In this document: positions 36,343 to 49,809 of the stretch, in pieces
How the letters are laid out: each line of letters opens with the position of its first letter
Position numbering within the stretch: the stretch's first letter is position 1
Source: Pseudonocardia oceani
Lineage (GTDB): Bacteria; Actinomycetota; Actinomycetes; Mycobacteriales; Pseudonocardiaceae
Direction: 5' to 3'
DNA: 64,000 bases
Assembly (NCBI RefSeq): GCF_019263585.2
Contig: NZ_JADQDF010000001.1
Span: forward strand, 2,914,001 to 2,978,000
Position numbers and translations under genes: made by a program
Notes under the pieces: generated by a model
What the model was told of the DNA's origin: nothing
Seen by the model: only the letters and a program-made list of their open reading frames with translations
Database searches by the model: none

Positions 36343-36376
36343 ACCGTCCCCTACCGTCCCGCGGTAAATCCGGGAC
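36343..36376. promoter_or_regulatory. Repeated GTCCC/GGGAC half-sites upstream of the P-type ATPase
   Basis: ACCGTCCC occurs at 36343-36350 and 36353-36360, ten bases apart, and GGGAC at 36372-36376 in the opposite sense. The half-sites resemble DosR/DevR boxes. They are 118-151 bases before the ATPase start. Confidence 0.4.
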
Positions 36377-36493
36377 CGGATGATGACGTAGAGCGCCGGC
36401 GCAGCCGATCTGTGCGGGTGGGACGCGTGTTCGGACGCGCAGGTGCAGTTCGGGCGGCGTGGATCACCGGCGGCCGGCGATCAGGAGGAAGAC

Positions 36494-39052
36494 GTGCAGT
36501 CGATGACCGACGATGTGACGGTGCCGGAGGGGCTGACCTCCGTCGAGGCCGAACAGCGGCGCAAGCACGGTGAGGCCAACACCGCGGCCACCCGTGCCTC
36601 GCGCACCTACGGGCAGATCCTGCGCACCAACGTCTTCTCCTTCTACAACTCCATCCTGTTCGTCATCGGCGCCGCGCTGCTGTCCTTGGGCCGCTACAGC
36701 GACGCCCTGGTCAGCGTCGGCCTCGGCCTGATCAACGCCGTGCTGTCCTCGATCCAGGAGCTGCGGGCCAAGCGCAAGCTCGATCGGCTGCAGCTGCTCG
36801 ACCAGGCCGAGGTCACCGTCGTGCGCGATGGCGTGGACGTGCGCCTCGCGCCGGAGCGGGTGGTACGCGGAGACGTGGTCCACGTCCGGGCCGGCGACCA
36901 GATCGTCGTCGACGGTCCGTTGCTCAGCGGGCGGGGCGACCGGCTCGAGACCGACGAGTCGCTGCTGACCGGTGAGTCCGACCCGGTCGTCAAGCGCGTC
37001 GGCGACGATCTGCTCTCGGGCAGCTTCTGCTCCGGGGGCGAGGGCTACCAGCTCGCCCGCGACGTCGGCGCCGCCTCGCACGCCAACAAGCTCACCACCG
37101 AGGCCCGCGTCCCGTCGAGCGACAAGACCCCGCTGCAGCTGCGCATGGAGTTCGTCGTGCGCCTGGTCATGGTGCTGGTCGCGCTGATGAGCATCACGAT
37201 CCTGGCCCAGGCCGCCATGGAGGGCTTCGCCCTGCTGCGGGTGGTGCAGACCTCGGCCGTGCTGTCCGGTCTGGTGCCCTACGGCCTGTTCTTCCTCATC
37301 GCGGTCGCCTACACCGTGGGCGCGAGCCGCATCGCCGGTCGCGGCGCGCTCATCCAGCAGGTCAACGCCGTCGAGTCGATCAGCAACATCGACGTGCTGT
37401 GCACCGACAAGACCGGCACCCTGACCAGCGGCCGGCTACGGCTCGACTCGGTCGAACCCCTCAGCGGCCACGGCGAGGCCGACGTCCGCGGGGTGCTGGG
37501 CTCACTCGCCCGCAGCGGCTCCGCACCGAACCTGACCAGCGAAGCCCTGGCCGCGGCCCTGCCCGGCAAGGCGTGGACGGTGCGGCAGGAGGTCCCGTTC
37601 ACCTCGGCGCTGCGCTGGAGCGGGGTGGCCGGCGAGGACGGCACCTACGTCCTGGGCGCCCCCGACGCCCTCGCCCCCGCCCTGTCCGGGGCGCCGCTGA
37701 CCGAGCGGGTCGCCGAGCACGCCGGCCAGGGCCTGCGGGTGCTCGTGCTCGCCCGCGCCGGGGACGACCTGCGCGACACCCGGGACCGACCCCTCCTGCC
37801 GCCGCTGACCCCACTCGCCCTGGTCACCCTGAGCGACGAACTGCGCCCTGATGTCGCCGACACCATCGCCGGACTGCGCGAGCAGGGCGTCACCATGAAG
37901 GTCCTCTCCGGCGACGATCCGCGCACCGTGGCCGCGCTGGCCCGGCAAGCCGGTCTCGACTCCGGCGTGCCGGTCAACGGCGCGGACATCGACGCCCTCA
38001 CCGACGCCGAGCTCGACGCCCTGGTCGACACCAGCGCCGTGTTCGGCCGGGTCGCCCCGCACCAGAAGGAACGCATCGTCGACGCCCTGCGCCGCGGCGG
38101 CCACTACGTCGCCATGATCGGCGACGGCGTCAACGACGCCCGCGCGCTCAAACGCGCCCACGTCGGCGTCGCCATGCGCAGCGGCAGCGGCGTCACCCGC
38201 GACGTCGCCGACATCGTCCTGGTCGAGGACTCCTTCGCCGCGCTGCTGCCCGCCCAACGCGAAGGCCGCAAGATCATCAACGGCATCGCCACGTCGATGT
38301 TCGTCTTCCTCACCCGCGTCACCACCCAGGCCCTGGTCATCCTGGCCGTGACCCTGCTCGGGCTCGGGTTCCCCTACGAACCCACCCAGGTCGGGCTGAC
38401 CCTGCTCACCGTCGGCGTCCCCACGTTCTTCCTCACCCTGTGGGCCCCCAGCACCCCACCCGCGCGGGACCTGCTCGGCTCGCTGGCACGGTTCGTCCTG
38501 CCCGCCTCCGTGGTCACCGCCGGGTTCTCCGTGGTCGTGTACTCCTACCACTACCTGTCGCTGGTCACGATCCTCGGCGAGGCCGACACCCCGGCGTTCG
38601 TCATCGAGGAGTTCGAGGGCTACACCGGCCTGGCCCCCACCGACGCCGGGTTCGCGCTCGCCGGGGCGACGCTCGGCGCGCAGACGGCGCTGTCGACGTT
38701 CGTCACCTTCGCCTCGTTCGGGCTGCTGCTGTTCCTGTTCCCCCCGAACCGGCTCTTCGCCGCCTGGACCCGGCCCACCAGCGACCGCAGGCCCGCCATC
38801 ATGGTCGCCCTGCTGGTCGCGGCGTTCTTCGTCGTGCTCTACACGCCCTACCTGTCGAGCTACTTCGGCATCACCGACCCCGCCCGACCCATCTGGACCA
38901 CCGTCGTCCCCGGACTCGTCCTGTGGTTCCTCGCCCTGACCGCGGCCTTCCGCTGGCGGCTGATGGACCGCATGCTCGGGCTGGGCACGCTGCCGCCCCC
39001 GGACCGCTCCCCCGCGCGGACACCGGCTGAGGGCCCCACCGCCGGGCCCTGA
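36494..39052 (+). CDS. Cation-translocating P-type ATPase (CtpE-like)
   Basis: 852 residues; the GTG at 36494 has AGGAGGA five bases upstream, while the ATG at 36503 is too far away. P-type features: actuator TGES (LLTGESDPVV), phosphorylation site DKTGTLT (LCTDKTGTLTSG), MIGDGVNDARALKRAHVGVAM hinge. About ten membrane segments. Membrane helix 4 reads GLVPYGLFFLIAVAY, unlike the CPx motif of heavy-metal pumps, so a Ca2+ or other light-cation pump is more likely. Upstream half-sites may link it to stress control. Confidence 0.9.
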   Translation: MQSMTDDVTVPEGLTSVEAEQRRKHGEANTAATRASRTYGQILRTNVFSFYNSILFVIGAALLSLGRYSDALVSVGLGLINAVLSSIQELRAKRKLDRLQLLDQAEVTVVRDGVDVRLAPERVVRGDVVHVRAGDQIVVDGPLLSGRGDRLETDESLLTGESDPVVKRVGDDLLSGSFCSGGEGYQLARDVGAASHANKLTTEARVPSSDKTPLQLRMEFVVRLVMVLVALMSITILAQAAMEGFALLRVVQTSAVLSGLVPYGLFFLIAVAYTVGASRIAGRGALIQQVNAVESISNIDVLCTDKTGTLTSGRLRLDSVEPLSGHGEADVRGVLGSLARSGSAPNLTSEALAAALPGKAWTVRQEVPFTSALRWSGVAGEDGTYVLGAPDALAPALSGAPLTERVAEHAGQGLRVLVLARAGDDLRDTRDRPLLPPLTPLALVTLSDELRPDVADTIAGLREQGVTMKVLSGDDPRTVAALARQAGLDSGVPVNGADIDALTDAELDALVDTSAVFGRVAPHQKERIVDALRRGGHYVAMIGDGVNDARALKRAHVGVAMRSGSGVTRDVADIVLVEDSFAALLPAQREGRKIINGIATSMFVFLTRVTTQALVILAVTLLGLGFPYEPTQVGLTLLTVGVPTFFLTLWAPSTPPARDLLGSLARFVLPASVVTAGFSVVVYSYHYLSLVTILGEADTPAFVIEEFEGYTGLAPTDAGFALAGATLGAQTALSTFVTFASFGLLLFLFPPNRLFAAWTRPTSDRRPAIMVALLVAAFFVVLYTPYLSSYFGITDPARPIWTTVVPGLVLWFLALTAAFRWRLMDRMLGLGTLPPPDRSPARTPAEGPTAGP

Positions 39053-39182
39053 CCGGAGACGGGCGCGGCCCGGCTCGGTCCCCTGCCGGCCAGACAGGTG
39101 CGCGTCGCCCGGCTGCCGACCCAGAGGCGTCCACGGTGCTCGTACCGCACGCCCGAGCACCTGGGCGGGCCCGGCCGCTCAC

Positions 39183-40409
39183 TCAGGAGCCGGGCACCAC
39201 TGCCGCGCCGCCGTCCGCCGGGGGTGCACCCGCGCCGCCGCGCTGGCCACCGCCCCCACCGGTGGCTTCCTGCTGGGTGACGCTGCCGGCGTAGTCGTTG
39301 GCGGGGTCGCGGTGGATGGTGTGCACGTGACCCCGGCCCGACGTGACCGCACCGTCGACGTCGGCCGAGAGTTCCTGGTTGGCGAACTCGATGTAGACGT
39401 CGGGGCCCGAGATCTGGAAGTGGATTCCCTCGCCGGTGGTCATGTCGTAGACGGTGGCACCGGACCAGTTGACGTAGGTCTCGTCCAGCGTGGCCTCGAT
39501 CCCGGCCAGTGCCGTGGCGGTGGTCTGCTCGTCGGACAGGCCGACCCAGTTGGCGATCACCTCGAGCAGGAGCTGCTTCTGCTCGTCGGTCAGGTCGGCG
39601 CCCGACAGCCCGGTGCCGGTCGGGTAGGTGCAGGTGCTGCCGGGCTCGCACTGCATCGTCTGCACCTCCTCGCCCTGGTAGAGCGCCGCCTGCTGCTCGG
39701 TGCTCAGGCTGTCGTAGAACGCGAACGCGGTCTCGTACATCCCCGACAGCGGCGCCACCTCCTCGCCCGAATCGTCGGTGAAGACGGCCGGCTGCACCCC
39801 GAGGTGGGTGGGAGCGAACGTGATCGTGTCGGCCGCGCCGTCCAGCGTCGCGTTCCCCCCGAGGTGGTGGCCGCCGAACTGGACCCCCCACGCGCCGGTC
39901 TCGGACGGGTCGCCGAAGAAGGCGATGTAGTACTGGCCGAGCGAGTCCTGGGCGCTGCCGTTGGCGACCAGGTACTGGTCGCCCCCGATGATGCCGACGA
40001 CGGTGGCGTAGCCCTCCTCGCTCAGCAACCCCCGCAACACGGCCAGAGCCGCGGTCTGCTGCTCCTCGGTGAGGTCGGTGAGGTTCAGCCCCGCGCGTTC
40101 GACGAACGTGACGGGGAAGTTCGACCACGACGTCGACTTCGTCTCGTCGTCGTAGGCGTGGAGCACCGTCTCGCGCTGCTCGGAGGACAGCATGACCAGG
40201 AACGCCTCGGCCGCGGCCGTCGTGTCGGTGATGGTCCCGGCGGTCGTGGTGGCCACGGCGCTCGTGGTGTCGGCGAGCGCGGCGGTGCTGATCGACGACG
40301 ATGTGTTCGTCGGCGTAGCGGCGGTAGCGCCGGCAGCGCAACCGCTCAGCGTCAGCACCCCGACCAGCAGCGTCGACACCAGCCATGAGGACTTCGTGCG
40401 CGTGTTCAT
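39183..40409 (-). CDS. DUF3500 family lipoprotein
   Basis: 408 residues, ATG start. Lipobox LSGC with C24 after a hydrophobic signal, then a Thr/Ser/Ala linker. The DUF3500 core is shown by FGDPSETGAWGVQFGGHHLG and, toward the end, HVHTIHRDPANDYAG. The Gly/Ala/Pro-rich tail is low complexity. Function unknown; surface-exposed and membrane-anchored by lipid. It is convergent with the P-type ATPase. Confidence 0.85.
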   Translation of the reverse strand: MNTRTKSSWLVSTLLVGVLTLSGCAAGATAATPTNTSSSISTAALADTTSAVATTTAGTITDTTAAAEAFLVMLSSEQRETVLHAYDDETKSTSWSNFPVTFVERAGLNLTDLTEEQQTAALAVLRGLLSEEGYATVVGIIGGDQYLVANGSAQDSLGQYYIAFFGDPSETGAWGVQFGGHHLGGNATLDGAADTITFAPTHLGVQPAVFTDDSGEEVAPLSGMYETAFAFYDSLSTEQQAALYQGEEVQTMQCEPGSTCTYPTGTGLSGADLTDEQKQLLLEVIANWVGLSDEQTTATALAGIEATLDETYVNWSGATVYDMTTGEGIHFQISGPDVYIEFANQELSADVDGAVTSGRGHVHTIHRDPANDYAGSVTQQEATGGGGGQRGGAGAPPADGGAAVVPGS

Positions 40410-40771
40410 GACGTGAACCCTGCGACGTGGACCTGTGCACCTCCTGTGATTCGGCTGTGCAGCGATGAGAGCCTCTGGGCGGCACGCTCAACGCGGCATG
40501 CGGTGCGACGCTCGACGTTGTAGCGCTCAGGCCGACGACCTGTTGTCCGCCGCCGCATCCGTCCTTCGTGGGGGACGACCGCGATCCTCGGCTGATGGAC
40601 GTGACCGAAGCCCAGTCGACTCGTGTTCCCGCGGGACACCGATTGGTTCGCCGGCGGATGCCCTCGATGCCCGCACGGTCATGAGCCGGGCGACCTCGCC
40701 GCCGACCGCGGCCGACTCGTCGAATGCCGCGGGAACGGCGGCACCGGAACTGCCGTTCCTGCTGGTCGAGC
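40410..40771. other. Gap between the DUF3500 gene and tRNA-Ala
   Basis: 362 bases with no coding sequence I can support on either strand. The left end should hold the DUF3500 promoter. No integrase, direct repeat of the tRNA 3' end or other mobile mark is visible. Confidence 0.5.
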
Positions 40772-40847
40772 TGGTGGAGACGAGGGGAATCGAACCCCTA
40801 ACCCCCGCCTTGCAAAGGCGGTGCTCTGCCAATTGAGCTACGTCCCC
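40772..40847 (-). tRNA. tRNA-Ala (anticodon TGC)
   Basis: Minus strand: acceptor GGGGACG with CGTCTCC (one G-U), D-arm TAGCTCAATTGGCAGAGC, anticodon loop TTTGCAA, T-loop GGTTCGATTCC, and an encoded CCA at the 3' end. Confidence 0.96.
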
Positions 40848-40886
40848 GTACCCGGCGAGGCTACCCGCCGGAGGGGGCGGGCGGGC

Positions 40887-41000
40887 TCAGCGGGTGGTGG
40901 CCTCGTGCCACAGGTCGGACTCGGAGCGCGACGCACGGGCCTTGGAGAACACGACCGCGCCGGCGGCCAGGGCGATGACGACGGTGAGGAGCTTCTTCAT
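40887..41000 (-). CDS. DLW-39 family small protein
   Basis: 37 residues from the ATG at 41000: MKKLLTVVIALAAGAVV, a single hydrophobic helix, then a charged tail ending SRSESDLWHEATTR. The DLW core identifies the actinobacterial DLW-39 family, typically encoded between tRNA-Ile and tRNA-Ala after gyrA. It is too short for ordinary gene callers. Function unknown. Confidence 0.88.
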   Translation of the reverse strand: MKKLLTVVIALAAGAVVFSKARASRSESDLWHEATTR

Positions 41001-41046
41001 CGAGGACTCCGGGTGCCGAGGGAGTGTGCCGAGGGGGTCGAGAGAG

Positions 41047-41120
41047 TGGGCCCAGGTGGATTTGAACCACCGACCTCGTCGTTATCAGCGACGCGCTCTA
41101 ACCAACTGAGCTATGGGCCC
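41047..41120 (-). tRNA. tRNA-Ile (anticodon GAT)
   Basis: Minus strand: acceptor GGGCCCA with TGGGCCC, D-arm TAGCTCAGTTGGTTAGAGC, anticodon loop CTGATAA, T-loop GGTTCAAATCC. The 3' CCA is not encoded. Standard position downstream of gyrA. Confidence 0.97.
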
Positions 41121-41170
41121 CTGCGGCGGAGACGAGGTTACCCCAGCGCCTCCACCGCCTTCCGACCGGG

Positions 41171-42151
41171 TCAGTCGCGCTCGGAGAGCGTGACCTCGAC
41201 GCCGCCGACCAGGTCGGCGGACACGTTGTAGACGAAGGCCGCGATCGTGACGGCGACGGCGAACAGCAGGCTGTTGATCGCCCCCACCACCGCCGCGAAC
41301 CCGAACACGCGGCCCGCGCTGATCAAGGGCGCACCGGTCTGGGCCTGGCCGGAGACCAGGTCGGCGTAGGTGCCGTTGAGGCGGTCCCAGACGCCGATGC
41401 CGTCGAGGACGCCGTACAGCACGCCCACGGCCACCAGCCAGACGAAGAACAGCACCACGGCCAGCACGAGGGCGAGCTTGAGCACCGACCACGGGTCGAG
41501 CCGGCGCAGCTGCAGCGCCGCCTGCCGGGGCGCGCGGGTGCGGGCCGCGCGGACCGGCGAGCGCACGCCGTCCTCCTGGCGCACCGGCTCGGGCTCCGGG
41601 GCCCGCAGGAACGCCGTGGGGCCCTCGTCGAGCAGATTCCCGACCGGCGCGGCGGCGACCGGCTCGGGGCGGGGCTCCTGCTGCTCCGCGCCGCCCCGGC
41701 CGGGGATGCGGCGCCACGGGGGTGGCGTGGCGGCGTCGGGCCCGGGCCCCGGTACCGGACCGGGCGCGGGGGCCGGGCCCTCGGACGCCCGGGCCTGCGG
41801 CACCGGCACGTGCTGCTGCGTCGGGGCGGCGGCGGAGACCGGCGCCATCCCGGGGACGCTGCCGTTGGCCTGGCCGTTGCCCGAACCGTGACCGTTCTCG
41901 TCGGGCACCCGCATCTGCGCGGTGGGTGCGTCCGCCGGGGCCGTGGGGACGTCGACGACCGTCTGCTCGTCGTCCGCGACCTCGACCGCGCCCTCGGGGT
42001 CGGCGGGACGAGCAGCCGGCGCGGCCGGGTCGGGCCCGGCGGCGTCGGTGCCGTCGGGCGCGGCCTGCTCGTCGGTGGCCACCGTGGCGCGGTCGTCCGG
42101 GTCGGGGCGGCCCGCGTCCTCCGCGTCCGGCTTGCTCGTCTTGTCGTCCAC
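41171..42151 (-). CDS. DUF3566 transmembrane protein (Rv0007-like)
   Basis: 326 residues from the GTG at 42151, with GGAGAG upstream; the longer frame would start inside gyrA. Residues 1-200 are a disordered, acidic Pro/Ala/Glu-rich region. The C-terminal DUF3566 domain has two membrane helices (LKLALVLAVVLFFVWLVAVG and the AVVGAINSLLFAVAV region). Conserved downstream of gyrA in actinobacteria; role unknown, possibly division-related. It lies 52 bases after gyrA. Confidence 0.85.
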   Translation of the reverse strand: MDDKTSKPDAEDAGRPDPDDRATVATDEQAAPDGTDAAGPDPAAPAARPADPEGAVEVADDEQTVVDVPTAPADAPTAQMRVPDENGHGSGNGQANGSVPGMAPVSAAAPTQQHVPVPQARASEGPAPAPGPVPGPGPDAATPPPWRRIPGRGGAEQQEPRPEPVAAAPVGNLLDEGPTAFLRAPEPEPVRQEDGVRSPVRAARTRAPRQAALQLRRLDPWSVLKLALVLAVVLFFVWLVAVGVLYGVLDGIGVWDRLNGTYADLVSGQAQTGAPLISAGRVFGFAAVVGAINSLLFAVAVTIAAFVYNVSADLVGGVEVTLSERD

Positions 42152-42203
42152 GAGGTGGAGCTCTCCTCGGTACTGGGTTCCAGCGGTCAGGGTCGGTGCG
42201 GGG

Positions 42204-44714
<2,511 letters not shown>

Positions 44715-44759
44715 GAGCGGGGTCCTTCGGCATCGTCGGCTGCGGAGACGTCCAGGCTG

Positions 44760-46868
<2,109 letters not shown>

Positions 46869-47000
46869 CTAGGACCCGCCCAGGATGGCCGGAGAACGCC
46901 GATCGGTCGCCGGTTCGGGTCCGGCGGCGCAGCGGGGGGGTGAACGGCGCCTGCGGCGACGTCATGTCGCCCTGAGCGGGCCGCAGGACGTTGCGGCAGG

Positions 47001-47657
47001 TCAGCCGTACGTGTCGCGCGGGCCGCGGCCGCGGACGGTGCGCGGGCCGTGCTTCCACGTCGGCCCGCTCGGCCCGACCACCCGGATCCGCCGCACGACG
47101 TCCTTGCCGACGGCCCCGGCCAGGCGCACGAGGAGCTGGCGCTGCAGCATCCGCAGCTGCGTCGCCCACGCCGTCGACTCCGCCTGGAGCACCAGCTCCC
47201 CGTCGCGCAGCGAGACCGGCGTGCAGTGGTCGGCCACGTCGTCGCCCACGAGCTGGGGCCAGCGCCCGAGCACGGTGGCGTCGGTGAGCCGGGGCGACCA
47301 CCCGCGGTCCAGCGCGACGCGCGAGACGACCCGGCCCAGCGTCTGCGGGTCGCGGTCGTCGGGACCGGGGCCCGACCACCGGCGCCGCTTGCCCGCCCGA
47401 CCCGGGCGGGGCACGCCGCGCCGCTCCCCCGAGCGCTGCGCCGCCTTCGCCGCCGACGCCTCGCGGGCCGCCCTCAGGGCGTCCCGCGCGATGTCCGATC
47501 CGCGACCGGCGGTCGCCGGACCGTCATCCCCAGGGGTGGGGACAACAGACCCCGAAGGGACCGCGCCGGACGGTTCGCGCGGCGCGATCGGCGGTCGTCC
47601 GAGCCGGTCATCACCAGTACGGGCCGAGTTATCCACAGTATCCACAACCTTGTCCAC
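47001..47657 (-). CDS. dciA: DciA-type (DUF721) replication protein
   Basis: 218 residues from a GTG. The N-terminal half is disordered and basic (AGKRRRWSGPGPDDRDP). The C-terminal DUF721 domain reads VSRVALDRGWSPRLTDATVLGRWPQLVG, then LQAESTAWATQLRMLQRQLLVRL. DciA is the loader or helper of replicative helicase DnaB in bacteria without DnaC. Its first 10 codons are built from three consecutive DnaA boxes. It lies 18 bases after recF. Confidence 0.9.
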   Translation of the reverse strand: MDKVVDTVDNSARTGDDRLGRPPIAPREPSGAVPSGSVVPTPGDDGPATAGRGSDIARDALRAAREASAAKAAQRSGERRGVPRPGRAGKRRRWSGPGPDDRDPQTLGRVVSRVALDRGWSPRLTDATVLGRWPQLVGDDVADHCTPVSLRDGELVLQAESTAWATQLRMLQRQLLVRLAGAVGKDVVRRIRVVGPSGPTWKHGPRTVRGRGPRDTYG

Positions 47658-47658
47658 A
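47629..47658 (+). promoter_or_regulatory. Cluster of three DnaA boxes in the dciA start
   Basis: On the plus strand: TTATCCACA (47629-47637), GTATCCACA (47638-47646) and TTGTCCACA (47650-47658). Two are perfect consensus and one has one mismatch, all in the same direction within 30 bases, about 3.5 kb from oriC. Confidence 0.7.
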
Positions 47659-47675
47659 GCCGGTCGGGTTCACGG

Positions 47676-48806
47676 TCACCCTCCTGACGAGCCGGTTCGC
47701 GCCACGGCCGTCACGCGGCCGCCGCCCACCGCGAGGCGCGCCCCGTCGAGGCCATCGGGGACGTCCTCGGCCACCGCGGCCGTCACGAGCACCTGCTCGG
47801 CGCGCCGGGCGACGTCGGCGAGCGCCCGGCGGCGCCGCGCGTCGAGCTCGGCGAACACGTCGTCGAGGATGAGGACGGGCTCGACGTCGTCGGCGCACAG
47901 CAGCCGGTAGGACGCCAGCCGCAGCGCGAGCGCCATCGCCCAGGACTCGCCGTGGCTCGCGTACCCCTTGGCCGGGCCGGGGCCCAGCAGCAGGTCGAGG
48001 TCGTCGCGGTGCGGCCCGACCAGGCACACCCCGCGCTCCACCTCCTGGCGCCGCACGCGCGCCAACTCGTCGAGCAGCAGGGGCTCCAGCTCGGCGGGCG
48101 AGGGCGGCAGCGCGCCCGGCACGGTCGAGCGGTAGGACAGTCCGAACTCCTCCGACGTCGGCGCGATCTCGGCGAACGCCTCCACCGCGTAGGGGGCGAT
48201 GCCCGCGACGAGGTCGAGCCGGCCGGCCAGCAGCGCGGCGCCGGTGCGGGCGAGGTGGCCGTCCCAGACGTCGAGCGTGGAGAGGTCCGATCGGCCGTTG
48301 CGGGCGGTCTTGAGCAGGGCCGAGCGCTGCCGCAGCACACGGTCGTAGTCGGCACGCACCGACGCGTAGCGCGGGTAGCGGACGACGAGCAGGTCGTCGA
48401 GGAAGCGCCGGCGCTCGCCCGGGTCGCCGCGCACGAGCGCGAGGTCCTCGGGCGCGAACAGCACCGTCCGCAGGATCCCGAGCACGTCCCGGGGGCGCGA
48501 GACCGGGGCGCGGTTGACCCGCGCCCGGTTGGCGCGCCCGGCGGTGATCTCCAGCTCGACCTGCAGCTCGCGGCCGTGGTGCACGACGGTGCCCCGCACC
48601 ACGGCCCGCTCCGCGCCGCGCCGGATCAGCGGCGCGTCGGAGGACACGCGGTGCGAGCCCAGCGTCGCCAGGTAGCCGACGGCCTCGACCAGGTTGGTCT
48701 TGCCGACCCCGTTGGGCCCGACCAGCACCGTGACACCGGGCTCCAGCTCGAGGTCGGCCGTGTCCCAGGAGCGGAAGTCGGTGACGGCCAGTCGGCGCAG
48801 GTGCAA
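47676..48806 (-). CDS. recF: DNA replication and repair protein RecF
   Basis: 376 residues from a TTG; a TAG four codons upstream in the same frame (the gnd stop) makes it the only practical start. Walker A GPNGVGKT at 30-37, the [21 protein letters not shown] block, signature [12 protein letters not shown], and Walker [13 protein letters not shown]. It loads RecA at gaps. It lies 12 bases after gnd. Confidence 0.96.
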   Translation of the reverse strand: MHLRRLAVTDFRSWDTADLELEPGVTVLVGPNGVGKTNLVEAVGYLATLGSHRVSSDAPLIRRGAERAVVRGTVVHHGRELQVELEITAGRANRARVNRAPVSRPRDVLGILRTVLFAPEDLALVRGDPGERRRFLDDLLVVRYPRYASVRADYDRVLRQRSALLKTARNGRSDLSTLDVWDGHLARTGAALLAGRLDLVAGIAPYAVEAFAEIAPTSEEFGLSYRSTVPGALPPSPAELEPLLLDELARVRRQEVERGVCLVGPHRDDLDLLLGPGPAKGYASHGESWAMALALRLASYRLLCADDVEPVLILDDVFAELDARRRRALADVARRAEQVLVTAAVAEDVPDGLDGARLAVGGGRVTAVARTGSSGG

Positions 48807-48818
48807 CCGGTGCCGGCC

Positions 48819-49763
48819 CTAGTCCTGCGTGGAGCCGGCGCCCGAGCTCGGGCCGGCGTGCTCGCCCGGGGCGCCCGCGGGGCCGGCCGCGCGCACGGCA
48901 TGACCGCCGAACTGCTGACGCAGCGCGGCGACCGCGCGCATCGCGGGCGAGGAGTCCTGCCGCGAGGAGAAGCGCGCGAACAGCGCCGCGGAGATGACCG
49001 GGAGCGGCACGGCGTGCGTGATGGCCTCCTCGATCGTCCAGCGGCCCTCGCCAGAGTCGTCGACGTAGTCGTCGAGCTTCGACAGCTCTGCGTCGTCCTT
49101 GAGCGCGAGGACCAGCAGGTCGAGCAACCAGGAGCGGACGACCGTGCCGCGCGACCACGCCTGCAGCACCGCGGGCACGTCGGTGACGAGGTCGGCCGCC
49201 GACAGCAGCTCGAAGCCCTCCGCGTAGGCCTGCATGAGGCCGTACTCGATGCCGTTGTGGACCATCTTCGAGAAGTGGCCCGCGCCGACCGGTCCCGCGT
49301 GCGCGAAGCCCTCCTCGCGGGGGCCCTCGGGCCGCAGCGCGTCGAAGATCGGCATGGCCAGCTCGACGTGCTCGGGCGTGCCGCCCGCCATCAGGCCGTA
49401 GCCGTTGTCCTTGCCCCAGATGCCGCCGGACACGCCGCAGTCGAGGTAGCCGATCCCCTTCGCGTCGAGCAGGGCGGCGTTCGGGGCGTCGTCGGTGTAG
49501 CGGGAGTTGCCACCGTCGATGACCAGGTCACCGGGCTCCAGCACATCGGCCAGCGCCTGGACCGTGCTGCGCGTCGGCTTACCGGAGGGGACCATCACCC
49601 AGACGACGCGGGGCGCGGTGAGGGCGGCGGCCAGCGAGGCGAGCGAGTCGACGTCGGTGACCTCGGGCCGCGGGTCGTACCCGACGACCTCGTGGCCGGC
49701 GGCGCGCACGCGGTCGCGCATGTTGCCGCCCATCTTGCCCAGCCCGATGAGTCCGAGTTGCAC
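48819..49763 (-). CDS. gnd: 6-phosphogluconate dehydrogenase (decarboxylating)
   Basis: 314 residues from a GTG. LGLIGLGKMGGNM is the NAD(P) loop; VIDGGNSRYTDD, CGVSGGIWGKDNGYGLMAGG and GAGHFSKMVHNGIEYGLMQAYAEG carry the catalytic Ser, Lys and Asn. The length is that of the short, GndA-like dehydrogenase. It converts 6-phosphogluconate to ribulose 5-phosphate. Its place between dnaN and recF is typical of actinobacteria. Confidence 0.95.
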   Translation of the reverse strand: MQLGLIGLGKMGGNMRDRVRAAGHEVVGYDPRPEVTDVDSLASLAAALTAPRVVWVMVPSGKPTRSTVQALADVLEPGDLVIDGGNSRYTDDAPNAALLDAKGIGYLDCGVSGGIWGKDNGYGLMAGGTPEHVELAMPIFDALRPEGPREEGFAHAGPVGAGHFSKMVHNGIEYGLMQAYAEGFELLSAADLVTDVPAVLQAWSRGTVVRSWLLDLLVLALKDDAELSKLDDYVDDSGEGRWTIEEAITHAVPLPVISAALFARFSSRQDSSPAMRAVAALRQQFGGHAVRAAGPAGAPGEHAGPSSGAGSTQD

Positions 49764-49809
49764 GGTGTGGCTCCTGAGTTCTCGAGTGCTGACGGACGGG
49801 CGCTCGGAC

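Noticed and set aside
40772..41120. tRNA-Ala/tRNA-Ile as an integration site of a mobile element
   Set aside because: No integrase, no duplicated tRNA ends and the standard actinobacterial gene order around them.
49253..49262. TGTGGACCA as a DnaA box in gnd
   Set aside because: One mismatch in a single isolated site within coding sequence; too common to call.
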